A DNA stretch of 61,369 nucleotides, from assembly GCA_902593235.1 (NCBI GenBank), contig CACJHS010000004.1, positions 1-61,369 of the forward strand. Direction: 5' to 3'. Below the pieces are notes generated by a model that saw nothing but the letters and a program-made list of their open reading frames with translations, did not search any database and was not told the origin of the DNA. Made by a program: the position numbers and the translations under genes. This document shows, in pieces, positions 49,844-60,968 of this stretch (position 1 is the first letter of the stretch; every line of letters begins with the position of its first letter). The stretch is from an uncultured Pelagibacteraceae bacterium. GTDB lineage: Bacteria; Pseudomonadota; Alphaproteobacteria; Pelagibacterales; Pelagibacteraceae.

Positions 49844-51132
49844 AAAAAATTTTTATAATAGTAATTGCATCAATATTTTATTTTAGTAACGCATTTGCAG
49901 TTACACTCCTTGATGCATTAAATCAAACTTATCAAAATAATATTGAGTTAAATGCTGAGAGAGAAAATATTAAAGCTTCAGAAGAGGATGTGAATATTGC
50001 AAAGGCTGATTATAAACCTTCTTTAACATTAAGTGGTACGAAAAGTATTGAAGATACAAACAAACTTACTAATCAAAGCGGAGGTGATGCAAGTGTAACT
50101 GATGTAGATCCATTCACTACTTCAATTAAATTAGAACAAACATTGTTAGATTTTGGTAGAGATCTTACACTTCAAAAAAATATTACTGCTTTAGATTTAG
50201 CAAAAGCTCAGTTAGTTAAAAAAGAACAGGATATTTTACATAAGGCAATTGATGCATTTACAAATTTAATTTTAGCTAGAGAAACTTTAGATATAAATGA
50301 AAAAAATTTAAATCTTTTAATTAGACAAGTTGAAAATGATCAAATTAGAAGAGACAGAGGTCAAATCACTAATACTGATTTAGCACAATCTGAGTCATCA
50401 CTTGCAGGAGCCCAAGCACAATTTGCAAAATCAAAAAGTGATTTATTAATTAGTAAACTAAATTATGAGAATATAATCGGTAAAATCAGTGATCCAAACC
50501 AATTACAGAAAAATTCAACAGCAATAGTTAATATTCCAAAATCTTTAAATGAGGCAATTAGTATTTCAAAACAAAATAATCCGGATATTCAAATAGCAAA
50601 ATTTGATTTAGCTAAAGCTGAAAAAGAATTAGCAATTTCAGAGTCAGACTTAAAACCAACTGCTTCTTTATCTTTAGAAAGATCTTATACAGATGATCTA
50701 AGCTCTACTTATGATGAAAGAGAAAAAGATGTATTAAAGGCAACAGTTAATTGGCCTTTTTATTCAGGTGGAAAAAAAAGATCAACTATTTCTAAAAATT
50801 CAAATTTAACTACTAGAAAAAGATTATTATTAGATGATGCTGTAAGAACAAATGAAACAAATGTAGCAAGTGCTTGGTCTAGTCTAGAATCATCAGAAAG
50901 TTTTTTAAATTCAGTTAAAGTTCAAGTAAGTGCAGCAGAAATAGCTAATGAAGGAATAGCTGCAGAATACGAAAGAGGTTCGAGAACAACTTTAGATGTT
51001 ATTCAATCAAATGCTTTATTGCTTTCTGCTCAAATTTCTTTAGCAAGTTCAGAGAAAAACTATCTAATGGCTCAATATAATCTGCTCAAGGCAGTAGGTT
51101 TGCTTAATAGCCAATATCTAAAACTGAAGTAA
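49840..51132 (+). CDS. tolC: TolC family outer membrane channel
   Basis: A 430-residue outer membrane efflux protein with signal peptide (MKKIFIIVIASIFYFSNAFA) and duplicated helical/beta repeats: LLDALNQTYQNNIELNAERENIKASEEDV and later SISKQNNPDIQIAKFDLAKAEKEL are the two repeat openings. It serves as the exit duct for type I secretion or RND pumps. No partner transporter lies in the window. Confidence 0.92.
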   Translation: MKKIFIIVIASIFYFSNAFAVTLLDALNQTYQNNIELNAERENIKASEEDVNIAKADYKPSLTLSGTKSIEDTNKLTNQSGGDASVTDVDPFTTSIKLEQTLLDFGRDLTLQKNITALDLAKAQLVKKEQDILHKAIDAFTNLILARETLDINEKNLNLLIRQVENDQIRRDRGQITNTDLAQSESSLAGAQAQFAKSKSDLLISKLNYENIIGKISDPNQLQKNSTAIVNIPKSLNEAISISKQNNPDIQIAKFDLAKAEKELAISESDLKPTASLSLERSYTDDLSSTYDEREKDVLKATVNWPFYSGGKKRSTISKNSNLTTRKRLLLDDAVRTNETNVASAWSSLESSESFLNSVKVQVSAAEIANEGIAAEYERGSRTTLDVIQSNALLLSAQISLASSEKNYLMAQYNLLKAVGLLNSQYLKLK

Positions 51133-51175
51133 ATATTTGATTTTTTGAGCCTGAAAATAAATATATTGCTAATGA

Positions 51176-51194
51176 GAACAAAATGTGTACATTT
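51176..51194 (+). promoter_or_regulatory. Near-SOS box and short dyad upstream of recA
   Basis: GAAC-AAAATGT-GTAC at 51176-51190 differs in one base from the GAAC-N7-GAAC LexA pattern. Overlapping it, AAATGT-GT-ACATTT (51181-51194) forms a 6-bp dyad. It lies about 50 bases before the recA ATG, a reasonable operator distance, but one mismatch makes this uncertain. Confidence 0.3.
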
Positions 51195-51239
51195 ATTTCA
51201 TGATTCGAGTGTTAAAAAATTTAAAAAAAGAGGCAAAAA

Positions 51240-52394
51240 ATGACGAAAAATAACCTAAAAGTAGTTAAATCTACTAAAGATCAAGAAATGGACGTTAAAG
51301 AAAAGAACAAAGCGTTAGACGCTGCGATAGCTCAAATTACAGATAATTTTGGAAAAGGCTCTGTAATGAAGCTTGGTGAAAAAAGAGCGATGGATATCGA
51401 GTCTGTTTCAACAGGTTCTTTAAGTCTTGATTTAGCTTTAGGTATAGGTGGATTACCAAAAGGAAGAATTATTGAAGTTTATGGACCAGAGTCATCTGGA
51501 AAAACAACTTTAGCATTACAAGTTGTTGCTGAAGCTCAAAAATCTGGAGGCATTTGTGCATTCGTTGATGCAGAACATGCATTAGATCCAGTTTATGCAA
51601 AAAAATTAGGTGTAAATACTGAAGAACTTTTAATTTCACAGCCAGATACAGGTGAACAAGCATTAGAAATCGCTGATACACTAGTAAAATCAGGTTCTAT
51701 TTCAGTAATCGTTATCGACTCTGTTGCAGCTTTAACGCCAAAAGCTGAAATTGATGGTGAAATGGGAGATCATCATGTTGGTCTTCAATCAAGATTAATG
51801 AGTCAGGCTTTAAGAAAATTAACAAGTTCAATTTCAAATACAAACACAATGATGATTTTCATTAACCAAATCAGAATGAAAATTGGAGTTATGTTTGGAA
51901 GTCCTGAGACAACATCAGGTGGTAATGCACTTAAGTTTTACTCATCTGTAAGAATGGATATTAGAAGAATTGGTGCCATAAAAGATAAAGACGAAATTAT
52001 TGGTAACTCTACAAGAGTGAAGGTAGTTAAGAATAAAGTAGCACCACCATTCAAAGTTGTTGAATTTGATTTGATGTATGGAAGAGGAATTAGCAAGATG
52101 GGTGAACTAGTCGATCTTGGTTCTAAAGCAGATATAATTGAAAAATCAGGTGCATGGTATGCTTATAAAGGTGAGAAGATTGGTCAAGGTAGAGAGAATG
52201 CTAAGACTTATCTAGCTCAAAATCCTAAAGTTGCTGCAGAAATCGAAATGGCAATTAGAGAAAAAGCAGGTGTGATTTCTAAGAAAATAGAAGGAAATCC
52301 AATCGATCCTGAAAAATTGGAAAAAGAAAAGAAAGTAGCTGAAAAAGAAGAAGCTGAAAAAGCAGAAGCTACTCCTCCATCTAAAAAGAATTAA
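51240..52394 (+). CDS. recA: Recombinase RecA
   Basis: Strand exchange ATPase and SOS coprotease. 384 residues with P-loop GPESSGKTT at 82-90, [20 protein letters not shown]-terminus, [18 protein letters not shown] (loop 2) and a Lys/Glu/Ala-rich acidic tail. SD AGAGG precedes the ATG. Followed by a strong terminator, so transcribed as a single gene. Confidence 0.99.
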   Translation: MTKNNLKVVKSTKDQEMDVKEKNKALDAAIAQITDNFGKGSVMKLGEKRAMDIESVSTGSLSLDLALGIGGLPKGRIIEVYGPESSGKTTLALQVVAEAQKSGGICAFVDAEHALDPVYAKKLGVNTEELLISQPDTGEQALEIADTLVKSGSISVIVIDSVAALTPKAEIDGEMGDHHVGLQSRLMSQALRKLTSSISNTNTMMIFINQIRMKIGVMFGSPETTSGGNALKFYSSVRMDIRRIGAIKDKDEIIGNSTRVKVVKNKVAPPFKVVEFDLMYGRGISKMGELVDLGSKADIIEKSGAWYAYKGEKIGQGRENAKTYLAQNPKVAAEIEMAIREKAGVISKKIEGNPIDPEKLEKEKKVAEKEEAEKAEATPPSKKN

Positions 52395-52412
52395 TAGGTC
52401 ATCTTTATTAAT

Positions 52413-52441
52413 AAAAGGCGCTTAAATTAAGCGCCTTTTTT
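52413..52441 (+). terminator. Rho-independent terminator after recA
   Basis: AAGGCGCTTAA faces TTAAGCGCCTT with a minimal loop and is followed by seven T residues. Unusually GC-rich for this window, hence a strong hairpin. Confidence 0.93.
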
Positions 52442-52487
52442 CCCTTCGATATCTAGACATAGAATAAAAAAGCTGTATTTTAAAAAT

Positions 52488-55154
52488 ATGGCACACAAAA
52501 CACTCAATGAAATAAGAAATACTTTCTTAAAGTATTTTGAAAAGAACGATCATAAGATTGTGGAATCTAGTAATTTAGTTCCCAACAATGATCCTACATT
52601 GATGTTTGCTAATTCTGGAATGGTTCAGTTTAAAAATGTATTTACTGGATTAGAAAAACGAGATTATGTCAGAGCCACAACTTCACAAAAATGTGTAAGG
52701 GCAGGTGGAAAGCATAACGATTTAGAGAATGTTGGTTACACGCCTCGTCACCATACATTCTTTGAGATGCTAGGAAACTTTTCTTTTGGAGATTATTTTA
52801 AAGAACAAGCAATTCATTATGCTTGGAATTTAATAACCAAAGATTTTGGAATAGATAAAAATAGACTTTATGTAACCGTGTTCCATGAAGATGATGAAGC
52901 CTTCAATTTTTGGAAGAAAATAGCGGGTTTTAGCGATGATAGAATAATTAGAATTGCTACATCAGATAATTTTTGGTCTATGGGTGAGACAGGTCCATGT
53001 GGCCCTTGCTCTGAAATCTTTTTTGACCACGGAGATCATTTACCAGGAGGTTTACCTGGTTCTAAAGATGAGGATGGAGATAGATTTATAGAAATTTGGA
53101 ACTTGGTCTTTATGCAGTTCGAACAAGTTACTAAAGATAAAAGAATTAATCTTCCAAAACCATCTGTTGATACAGGAATGGGACTTGAGAGAATAGCTGC
53201 TTTATTACAAGGTTCACATGATAATTATGAAACTGATCATTTTAAAAAAATAATTGGTGCTGCATCTGAAATTACAAAAGTTAAATCGGATAAATCTAAT
53301 CTAGCAAGTTTTAGAGTAATAGCAGATCACTTAAGAGCAAGTTCGTTTTTAATTGCTGAAGGAGTTTTACCATCCAACGAAGGAAGAGGATATGTTCTTA
53401 GAAGAATTATGAGAAGAGGGATGAGACATTCCCATTTACTAGGATCTAAAGAACCTGTTTTTTATAATTTGTTTGACACTCTTAAAAATGAAATGTCTGG
53501 AAACTATCCGGAGTTAGTAAGAGCCGAGTCTTTAATTAAAGAAACTTTAAAAATGGAAGAGGAAAAATTCTTAGTTCTATTAGATAGAGGAATAAAAATT
53601 TTAAATGATGAAATATCTAAAATAGATAAAGTATTACCAGGTGAAGTAGCTTTTAAATTATATGATACTTATGGTTTTCCATTAGATCTTACAGAAGATA
53701 TTTTAAGAAACAAATCAATGTCAATTGATACTGAAAAGTTTCAATCTTTAATGAAGGAAAGTAGAGAGCTTGCTAAGAAAAATTGGAAAGGTTCTGGTGA
53801 TGCAGCTGTTGAAGATATTTGGTTTGGAATAAAAGATAAAATTGAGCCAACTGAATTCTTAGGATACGAAACTAACCAAGCCGAAGGTATCATCTTATCT
53901 CTTTTAAAAGATAACAAAGAGGTAGATCAGTTAAAAGAAAATGATGAAGGAATGATTATAGTAAATCAAACTCCTTTCTATGGCGAGTCTGGAGGTCAGG
54001 TCGGTGATACTGGTGAAATAGTATCAAATAATTTTAAATTTGAAGTAACCGATGTTCAAAAAAAACTTGGAGATTTATTCGTCCATTATGGGAAGGTTAA
54101 GAGCGGATCTATAAAACTTCAGGAAAGTGTAGAGTTAAAAATTAATGTAGAAAGAAGAGATAATACTCGTGCTTATCACTCAGCAACCCATCTGCTACAT
54201 GAATCTTTACGAAGAGTTCTAGGAACCCATGTCACTCAGAAAGGATCTTTAGTAGAACCAAGCAGATTAAGATTTGATTTCAGCCATATGAAACCAATTT
54301 TGAATGAAGAAATCAATAAAATAGAGGAATTTGTAAACACAATGGTTTCTAAGAAATCTGATGTAAAAACTAGATTAATGACACCTGATGAGGCAGTTGA
54401 AAATGGTGCTTTAGCATTATTTGGTGAAAAATACGGTGATGAAGTAAGAGTTCTTTCGATGGGAGATGAGAATGGTAAGTATTTTTCTACTGAATTATGT
54501 GGTGGAACACACGTTAAAAACACTGGTGATATTGGTAAATTTAAGATTGTCAGTCAGTCTTCAATTGCTGCGGGGGTTAGAAGAATAGAGGCTTTGAGAG
54601 ATAAACAATTAGAGGAATATTTAAAAAATAAAGAAAAATTATCAAACCTATCTGCAGAAAAGGATGAAGAAACAATTAAAGAATTAAGTCAGCAAATTAT
54701 AAAACTTGGCGGAAAGCCAAGTTTAGAAGAAGCTGATCAAAAAACTTTAATTAAAAATTTAAATAAACAATTAGAGACTATCTCGGTAAATAAAATTTTA
54801 GAGGATAAATCTAAAAATATTATTAAAGATGAAGAAATTAATGGAATTAAGTTAAGACTTCAAAAAATAGATGGATTACCTCCAAAAGAATTAAGAAAAC
54901 TTGTAGATAAAGGCAAAAAAGATTTAGGTGAAGGTATTGTAGTTGTATTTGCAAATAAAGATGACAAGGTTGGATTAGCTGTTGGAGTAACAGAAAAATT
55001 AACTAATAAATTTGATGCAGTTAAATTTGTAAAAGTTGGATCTGAAATAATTGGTGGCAAAGGTGGTGGCGGAAGAAAAGACTTTGCCCAAGCTGGTGGA
55101 CAAGACCAGTCAAAAATTGAAGAAGCTTTTGAAAAGCTTAAGGGTTTAGTTTAA
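52488..55154 (+). CDS. alaS: Alanyl-tRNA synthetase
   Basis: 888 residues, full length. Class II catalytic core ([48 protein letters not shown]), editing domain Zn ligands in [11 protein letters not shown] and CGGTH, and a C-terminal DHHA1 domain ending [16 protein letters not shown]. The 3' end overlaps convergent icd by 9 bases. Confidence 0.99.
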   Translation: MAHKTLNEIRNTFLKYFEKNDHKIVESSNLVPNNDPTLMFANSGMVQFKNVFTGLEKRDYVRATTSQKCVRAGGKHNDLENVGYTPRHHTFFEMLGNFSFGDYFKEQAIHYAWNLITKDFGIDKNRLYVTVFHEDDEAFNFWKKIAGFSDDRIIRIATSDNFWSMGETGPCGPCSEIFFDHGDHLPGGLPGSKDEDGDRFIEIWNLVFMQFEQVTKDKRINLPKPSVDTGMGLERIAALLQGSHDNYETDHFKKIIGAASEITKVKSDKSNLASFRVIADHLRASSFLIAEGVLPSNEGRGYVLRRIMRRGMRHSHLLGSKEPVFYNLFDTLKNEMSGNYPELVRAESLIKETLKMEEEKFLVLLDRGIKILNDEISKIDKVLPGEVAFKLYDTYGFPLDLTEDILRNKSMSIDTEKFQSLMKESRELAKKNWKGSGDAAVEDIWFGIKDKIEPTEFLGYETNQAEGIILSLLKDNKEVDQLKENDEGMIIVNQTPFYGESGGQVGDTGEIVSNNFKFEVTDVQKKLGDLFVHYGKVKSGSIKLQESVELKINVERRDNTRAYHSATHLLHESLRRVLGTHVTQKGSLVEPSRLRFDFSHMKPILNEEINKIEEFVNTMVSKKSDVKTRLMTPDEAVENGALALFGEKYGDEVRVLSMGDENGKYFSTELCGGTHVKNTGDIGKFKIVSQSSIAAGVRRIEALRDKQLEEYLKNKEKLSNLSAEKDEETIKELSQQIIKLGGKPSLEEADQKTLIKNLNKQLETISVNKILEDKSKNIIKDEEINGIKLRLQKIDGLPPKELRKLVDKGKKDLGEGIVVVFANKDDKVGLAVGVTEKLTNKFDAVKFVKVGSEIIGGKGGGGRKDFAQAGGQDQSKIEEAFEKLKGLV

Positions 55155-56360
55155 TTTCTTTTTTAAATTACCATCAATTTCATCTAAAAATTGATTTGTA
55201 GTTAAGAATTTACTATTTGGACCTACAAGAATTGCTAAATCTTTTGTCATTGATCCACTTTCTACACATTCAATACAAACTTTTTCTAAAGTTTGTGCAA
55301 ATTTGATCAGCTCTTCATTACCATCTAATTTACCTCTGTGAGCTAATCCTCTTGTCCAAGCAAAAATTGATGCGATTGGGTTTGTTGAAGTTTCTTTTCC
55401 TTGTTGATGCATTCTATAATGTCTTGTTACTGTTCCGTGTGCAGCTTCTGCTTCCATTACTTTTCCATCTGGAGTTAATAAGGTACTCGTCATCAATCCC
55501 AAAGACCCATAACCTTGTGCCATAGTATCTGATTGCACATCTCCATCATAATTTTTACAAGCCCAAATATATTTTCCACTCCACTTCATTGCACATGCGA
55601 CCATGTCATCAATTAATCTGTGTTCGTAAGTCAAATTATTTTTTTCAAATTCACTTTTATATTCTTTGTCAAAAATTTCTTGGAAAATATCTTTAAATCT
55701 TCCATCGTATTGCTTTAGAATTGTGTTTTTTGTAGACATGTAAACAGGCCATTTTTTAATTAAGCCATAACTAAAACAAGATCTTGCAAAGTCTTCTATA
55801 GATTTATCTAAATTGTACATCGATAAAGCCACACCAGGACCTGTAAAATTAAATACTTCATATTTAATTTCATCTTTTCCATCTTCTGATGTCCACTTCA
55901 CTTCCATTTTTCCTTTTCCAGGAACTTTAAAATCTGTTGCTCTATATTGATCACCAAATGCATGTCTTCCAATAATCACTGGATCAGTCCAAGAGGGAAC
56001 AAGTTTTGGAATATTTTTACAAATAATTGGTTCTCTAAATACTGTTCCTCCAATTATATTTCTTATGGTTCCGTTTGGAGATCTCCACATTTTTTTTAAA
56101 TCAAATTCTTCTACTCTCGCTTCATCAGGGGTAATTGTTGCACACTTAATTCCAACACCAATTTTTTTAATAGCATTCGCAGAGTCGATCGTAATCTGAT
56201 CATCAGTATTATCTCTACTTTTCATGCCTAAATCGTAATATTCAATACCAAGATCTAGATATGGGAGGATTAATTTATTTTTGATAAACTCCCATATAAT
56301 ACGAGTCATTTCATCACCATCCAGCTCGACAACTGGGTTTTTTACCTTGATTTTGCTCAT
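55146..56360 (-). CDS. icd: NADP-dependent isocitrate dehydrogenase (eukaryotic-like subfamily)
   Basis: 404 residues of the homodimeric, eukaryote-like [54 protein letters not shown] and the metal/NADP region [13 protein letters not shown] and [12 protein letters not shown] cycle enzyme forming 2-oxoglutarate. It diverges from psd with 76 bases between starts. Confidence 0.97.
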   Translation of the reverse strand: MSKIKVKNPVVELDGDEMTRIIWEFIKNKLILPYLDLGIEYYDLGMKSRDNTDDQITIDSANAIKKIGVGIKCATITPDEARVEEFDLKKMWRSPNGTIRNIIGGTVFREPIICKNIPKLVPSWTDPVIIGRHAFGDQYRATDFKVPGKGKMEVKWTSEDGKDEIKYEVFNFTGPGVALSMYNLDKSIEDFARSCFSYGLIKKWPVYMSTKNTILKQYDGRFKDIFQEIFDKEYKSEFEKNNLTYEHRLIDDMVACAMKWSGKYIWACKNYDGDVQSDTMAQGYGSLGLMTSTLLTPDGKVMEAEAAHGTVTRHYRMHQQGKETSTNPIASIFAWTRGLAHRGKLDGNEELIKFAQTLEKVCIECVESGSMTKDLAILVGPNSKFLTTNQFLDEIDGNLKKKLN

Positions 56361-56436
56361 TAAATAAAAATTATCTTATTAATTGAATTTGATCGTTTTA
56401 TATACATATTAATCGAAAATTAGCAAATAGAAGAAT

Positions 56437-57084
56437 ATGTTTAGTAAGATATTTCCAAAGATTCACACAGAAGGATATAAGTTTATAGTAATAGCTGTAT
56501 TCATAACTATCATTTTTCTAATTATTAATAATTTTTTAGGATTAATAGGAATATTACTGACTGTTTGGGTTTATTATTTTTTTAGAGACCCAGAAAGAAC
56601 AATTATAGGAGATGATAGTTACCTAGTAAGCCCTGCAGATGGAGAAGTGATTAAAGTTGAAGAGGTAGATGGTCCAAAAGAACTTGGACTAGAAAATAAA
56701 AAATTTAAAAAAATAAGTATTTTTATGAACGTCTTTGACTGTCATGTGAATAGAACGCCATGTTCAGGTATTGTTGAAGATATTTTGTACAAACCAGGAA
56801 AATTTTTAAATGCATCTTTAGATAAAGCAAGCGAAGACAATGAGAGAAATTATTATAAAATTAAAGATAAACACGGGAATGATGTTGTAGTCGTTCAAAT
56901 AGCCGGACTAGTTGCAAGAAGAATAGTTTGTGAAACAAATAAAAATCAGGAATTAAGTCAAGGCGATAGAATTGGTATGATTAGATTTGGTAGTAGAGCA
57001 GACGTTTATTATGAAAATTATGAACCACTAGTTAAAGTTGGTCAAACAGCAATTTCAGGAGAAACACTGCTGGCTAAAAATTAA
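56437..57084 (+). CDS. psd: Phosphatidylserine decarboxylase proenzyme
   Basis: Membrane enzyme making phosphatidylethanolamine. 215 residues, the short Psd-A form. Two N-terminal membrane segments (about 15-48), LVSPADGEV, FDCHVNRTP and the self-cleavage site FGSRADVY with the future pyruvoyl Ser186. Forms a two-gene phospholipid operon with pssA, 3 bases downstream. Confidence 0.96.
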   Translation: MFSKIFPKIHTEGYKFIVIAVFITIIFLIINNFLGLIGILLTVWVYYFFRDPERTIIGDDSYLVSPADGEVIKVEEVDGPKELGLENKKFKKISIFMNVFDCHVNRTPCSGIVEDILYKPGKFLNASLDKASEDNERNYYKIKDKHGNDVVVVQIAGLVARRIVCETNKNQELSQGDRIGMIRFGSRADVYYENYEPLVKVGQTAISGETLLAKN

Positions 57085-57087
57085 TTT

Positions 57088-57891
57088 ATGGAACAGCCAA
57101 AGAATAATTTTAAATTAGTTACAGACAAAAAGAATGCAAGAATGCTTCTTCCAAACATGCTTACATTAATAGGAGTTTGCATAGGTTTAACTTCAATTAG
57201 ATTTGCATTAAGTGGAGAGTTTCATTTAGCAATCATTGCTATAATATTTGCTGCATTAATAGATGGCTTAGATGGAAGAATTGCAAGATTGATAAAAGGA
57301 ACCTCAAAGGTTGGTAAGGAATTAGATTCACTTACTGACATGATAAGTTTTGGTGTTGCTCCAGCATTTATAATGTATTTTTGGAAATTAAATACTTTTG
57401 GTAGATTTGGCTGGCTATTATGTTTGGTATATGTGATTTGTGTAGCTTTAAGACTTGCAAGATTTAATATTAGTTCTAATCAAGAACCTTCTTGGAAAGA
57501 TAATTTCTTTGAAGGGGTTCCATCACCTGCTGGTGGCATATTAGTTTTAACACCTTTAATTATAAATTTAAGTGGATTTGATTATATAAAAATTAATTAC
57601 GAAATAATCGTTCCAGTTTTTTTTATAGCAACATCATTTCTATTAATAAGTAAACTTCCAACCTATTCTTTTAAAAAAATAGTGATCCAAAGAAAAGCAA
57701 CAATTTTTTTATTATTTACAATTGTTCTATTTTTTGGACTTTTATTAATTTATACATTTAATGTTATTGCTATAAGCAGCATAATTTACCTAAGTTTGAT
57801 ACCAATTAGTTTTTTTCACTATCAAAAAATGAAAAAAATTCATGAAAATGACAAAATTCAAGATGAAGATGATCTTGAAGACGTACTTTAA
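57088..57891 (+). CDS. pssA: CDP-diacylglycerol--serine O-phosphatidyltransferase
   Basis: 267-residue membrane enzyme supplying phosphatidylserine to Psd. The CDP-alcohol phosphotransferase motif D-G-x2-A-R-x8-G-x3-D-x3-D reads DGLDGRIARLIKGTSKVGKEL then DSLTD. About eight hydrophobic segments and an acidic C-terminal tail. The stop overlaps the next ATG by one base. Confidence 0.96.
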   Translation: MEQPKNNFKLVTDKKNARMLLPNMLTLIGVCIGLTSIRFALSGEFHLAIIAIIFAALIDGLDGRIARLIKGTSKVGKELDSLTDMISFGVAPAFIMYFWKLNTFGRFGWLLCLVYVICVALRLARFNISSNQEPSWKDNFFEGVPSPAGGILVLTPLIINLSGFDYIKINYEIIVPVFFIATSFLLISKLPTYSFKKIVIQRKATIFLLFTIVLFFGLLLIYTFNVIAISSIIYLSLIPISFFHYQKMKKIHENDKIQDEDDLEDVL

Positions 57892-58802
57892 TGAAAAAAA
57901 ATGTCATTGTATCTTTAGCTGACGCAAACTATTTTCCTTTATTAAACGAACTAGTAAATTCAATAAAAAGTTTTAATGAAAGCAAGAATGTTGCAATTTG
58001 TATTTTAGATGCAGGATTAACAGATGACCAAAAAGAAATTTTACTTAAAAAGGTTGATGAAATTAAATCTGCTGAGTGGGATATTGAAGTTCCTGGGTAT
58101 AAAGTTAAAGGTAAAGAGTGGTTAAAAAGTCAAGTATCTAGAGCATTTCTACCTAAATATTTTCCTGATTATGAAAAGTATTTGTGGATTGATTGTGATG
58201 CTTGGGTAAATGATTGGGAGTGTATAGAGCTTTATTTTAAAGCTTGCGATAATGGAAAATTAGGCATCACTCAAACTATAGGACCTGGATATAAAATTAC
58301 TTCAAGAGTAAATTGGTTATTTGGCAAACTTGCAATAATCAAATCACAAAATTTCAAACATGCAGTGAAATCAAATATTGGTTATGAGAAAGCTAGGAAG
58401 TTAGCTTTTGCTCCTCATATTAACATAGGTGTATTTTCATTAGAAAATAATTCTCCAGGGTGGGCTTCATGGCAGAAGAATTTATCTCAAGCGTTAAAAG
58501 CTGGAAATATTTTTGGGAGTGAAGGACTTGCAATTAATATGTCTGTTTATATTGATGATTTAGAAACAGAGTTTTTACCATTAAATTGTAATTGGATTAC
58601 AAGCAACCTTTTACCAAAATATGACGAGAACAATGATACTTTTGTTGAACCATTTCTTCCAAATTATAAAATTGGAATTATGCACTTAGCTGCAGGGATT
58701 TGGAAAGATGGTAAAGACATGAGAATTGACAAAAGTATAAAAATTGAAATTAAAACTTTACAAGATAAAAAAATACTTAAAAGTTTAAGATATAGTAATT
58801 AA
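57891..58802 (+). CDS. GT8-like glycosyltransferase
   Basis: A 303-residue, soluble-looking nucleotide-diphospho-sugar transferase fold: NVIVSLADANYFPLLNELVNSI at the N-terminus, SRAFLPKYFPDYEKYLWIDCDAW with the DxD-like metal motif, and a C-terminal IMHLAAGIWKDG His segment. Best guess is a GT8-type enzyme acting on an envelope or storage glycan. Overlaps pssA as TAATG, so part of the same transcript. Confidence 0.68.
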   Translation: MKKNVIVSLADANYFPLLNELVNSIKSFNESKNVAICILDAGLTDDQKEILLKKVDEIKSAEWDIEVPGYKVKGKEWLKSQVSRAFLPKYFPDYEKYLWIDCDAWVNDWECIELYFKACDNGKLGITQTIGPGYKITSRVNWLFGKLAIIKSQNFKHAVKSNIGYEKARKLAFAPHINIGVFSLENNSPGWASWQKNLSQALKAGNIFGSEGLAINMSVYIDDLETEFLPLNCNWITSNLLPKYDENNDTFVEPFLPNYKIGIMHLAAGIWKDGKDMRIDKSIKIEIKTLQDKKILKSLRYSN

Positions 58803-59414
58803 TTGAAAAAAAACAAAATCTCTAAAAACTGGGTAAATAAGCAGCGTAGAGATATCTACGTTAGACAATCTAAAGTAGATGGTTACAGAGCAAGATCAGC
58901 TTATAAATTAATGGAAATTGATGAAAAATTTAAAATCTTTAAAGGAGGTTTGTCAGTTATCGATATTGGTGCTGCTCCTGGTTCCTGGTCACAATATGCT
59001 ATGAAAATAGCTAAAAGTGGAAAGTTAATATCTATAGATCTTAAAAAAATGGAACCCATAGGTAATAGTATTCAAATTCAAGGAGATTTTACTGAAGAAA
59101 AAACTCAAGAAGAAATCAAGAAAAACATCAGTGGCAAAGTAGATGTTGTAATGTCTGATATGGCTGTAGATACAACTGGAATTAAAAATATTGACTCAAT
59201 TCAAACTGGAGAGCTATGTAAAGAAGCGATGTACTTTGCTAAAGATCTTATGAAAGAAAATGCATATTTTATCTCAAAAATTTTTATGGGCGGCACATTT
59301 AACGAAATCGTCGCAGAGGGAAAAAAATATTTTAAAGAAGTTAAGGTTTTTAAACCAAAATCTAGCAGAAAAGATTCTAAAGAAAGTTTTATAATTTGTA
59401 GAAAAATTCGATAG
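58803..59414 (+). CDS. rlmE: 23S rRNA 2'-O-methyltransferase RlmE (FtsJ)
   Basis: Heat-shock-associated enzyme methylating U2552 of 23S rRNA. 203 residues: RDIYVRQSKVDGYRARSAYKL, SAM motif VIDIGAAPGSWSQ, catalytic Asp in VMSDMAVDTTG and a Lys in FISKIFMGG. The start is TTG at 58803, placed directly after the previous stop with no better ATG. Confidence 0.96.
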   Translation: MKKNKISKNWVNKQRRDIYVRQSKVDGYRARSAYKLMEIDEKFKIFKGGLSVIDIGAAPGSWSQYAMKIAKSGKLISIDLKKMEPIGNSIQIQGDFTEEKTQEEIKKNISGKVDVVMSDMAVDTTGIKNIDSIQTGELCKEAMYFAKDLMKENAYFISKIFMGGTFNEIVAEGKKYFKEVKVFKPKSSRKDSKESFIICRKIR

Positions 59415-59451
59415 AGACTTTAAATTTAAAAGGAATCATATATAAAAGATT

Positions 59452-60528
59452 ATGGTTCCCATAAAAGAAGCACTTACCTTTGACGATGTTACATTAGCTC
59501 CAAAGTATTCAGAAATATTACCCTCTGATGCAGACACAAGTGTGTCTTTAACAAAGCATTTAAAACTTAAAATTCCTATATTATCATCTGCAATGGATAC
59601 TGTAACAGAAAGTAGAATGGCAATAGCTATGGCAAAAGCTGGTGGTATTGGAGTAATTCACAGAAACCTTGATATAAAAAAACAATTATCAGAAATAAAA
59701 AAAGTAAAAAAAGAAAAACTAATTGTTGGAGCGGCTGTAGGTGCATCAGCTAGTGAATTTATTAGAGCCAAAGAAATAATTAAAGAAGGTGTAGATTTAA
59801 TCGTAGTAGACACAGCACACGGTCATACAAAAAAAGTTTCTGAAATAATAAAATATATTAAAAAAAATAAATCTAAAAAAATTGCGTTGTGTGCAGGAAA
59901 TATTGCAACACCAGAAGCTGCAAAATTCCTAATAAAATTAGGAGTAGATATAATTAAAATTGGTATAGGGCCAGGTTCTATTTGCACAACAAGATTAGTT
60001 GCTGGAATAGGAGTTCCTCAATTAAGCGCAATTTTAGCTGTAAGAACTGGTTTAAAGAATAAAAATGTTAAAATAATTTCAGATGGGGGAATAAAATATT
60101 CTGGTGATTTGGCCAAAGCATTCGCGGCAGGTGCAGATGCTGTAATGATTGGTTCATTATTTGCAGGTACTAATGAAACTCCAGGAAAATTAATTAAAAA
60201 AAATGGACAACTTTTCAAAAGCTTTAGAGGAATGGGTTCTGTAGGTGCTATGAACAAAGGGTCGGCTGATAGATACTTTCAAAAAAAACAAAAAGATTCC
60301 TCAAAATATGTACCTGAGGGCGTTGAAGGTTTTGTAAAATATAAAGGAGATGTTGGAAGTATTATTTATAAATTAATTGGTGGATTGAAATCTTCCATGG
60401 GTTATCTTGGGTCAAAAACAATCATCAAATTAAGAAATAAACCACAATTTGTGAAAATTACAAAAGCTGGATTTTATGAAAGTATGGTTCATAATGTAGA
60501 TGTGGTAAAAAACGATAGTAAATATTAA
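59452..60528 (+). CDS. guaB: IMP dehydrogenase lacking CBS domains
   Basis: Converts IMP to XMP in GTP synthesis. Only 358 residues instead of about 490. The barrel runs straight from [15 protein letters not shown] to KLIVGAAVG (about residues 70-97), where the two regulatory CBS domains are normally inserted. Catalytic loop GPGSICTTR with Cys178 and the flap segment [10 protein letters not shown] are intact, so activity should remain. It leads the guaB-TPR-guaA gene run. Confidence 0.95.
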   Translation: MVPIKEALTFDDVTLAPKYSEILPSDADTSVSLTKHLKLKIPILSSAMDTVTESRMAIAMAKAGGIGVIHRNLDIKKQLSEIKKVKKEKLIVGAAVGASASEFIRAKEIIKEGVDLIVVDTAHGHTKKVSEIIKYIKKNKSKKIALCAGNIATPEAAKFLIKLGVDIIKIGIGPGSICTTRLVAGIGVPQLSAILAVRTGLKNKNVKIISDGGIKYSGDLAKAFAAGADAVMIGSLFAGTNETPGKLIKKNGQLFKSFRGMGSVGAMNKGSADRYFQKKQKDSSKYVPEGVEGFVKYKGDVGSIIYKLIGGLKSSMGYLGSKTIIKLRNKPQFVKITKAGFYESMVHNVDVVKNDSKY

Positions 60529-60968
60529 TGAGCAAATTTTTTAAATTAATAGGATTAATACTTTTAACAGTTTCTTTTAACAGCGCGTCTTTTAGCAAAG
60601 AAAATTTTTTTAATGAAGCTTTAAAGTTGTTTAAAAAAGAAAAATATGAAGATGCGCGTTTTTTATTTGAAAGAAATATAGTTTTTAATCCAAAAGACGC
60701 AAAGTCATATTTGTATTTAGCAAAAATTTATAACCAAGAAGAAAATCAAAAAAAAGAAGAATACAATTTAGAAACAACACTTTTAATTGAGCCAGATAAT
60801 GAGGAAGCTTTATTAATGTTAATGAAAATTGCTTTAGAAAAATCTAATTATGAAAAAGTCAAAGATCTTTCTGGTAAATTTGTGAAAGTTTGTAAAAATT
60901 TATGTGATGAAAACAAAGATATTCAAGAGTCATTAAAAAATATTGAACCTGAAAATAATGAGTCTTGA
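60528..60968 (+). CDS. Exported TPR-repeat protein
   Basis: 146 residues with a signal peptide ([23 protein letters not shown]) and three TPR-like helix pairs ([56 protein letters not shown]). Probably a periplasmic scaffold. Its ATG overlaps the guaB stop by one base and its end overlaps guaA, so it is embedded in the purine operon. Partner unknown. Confidence 0.8.
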   Translation: MSKFFKLIGLILLTVSFNSASFSKENFFNEALKLFKKEKYEDARFLFERNIVFNPKDAKSYLYLAKIYNQEENQKKEEYNLETTLLIEPDNEEALLMLMKIALEKSNYEKVKDLSGKFVKVCKNLCDENKDIQESLKNIEPENNES

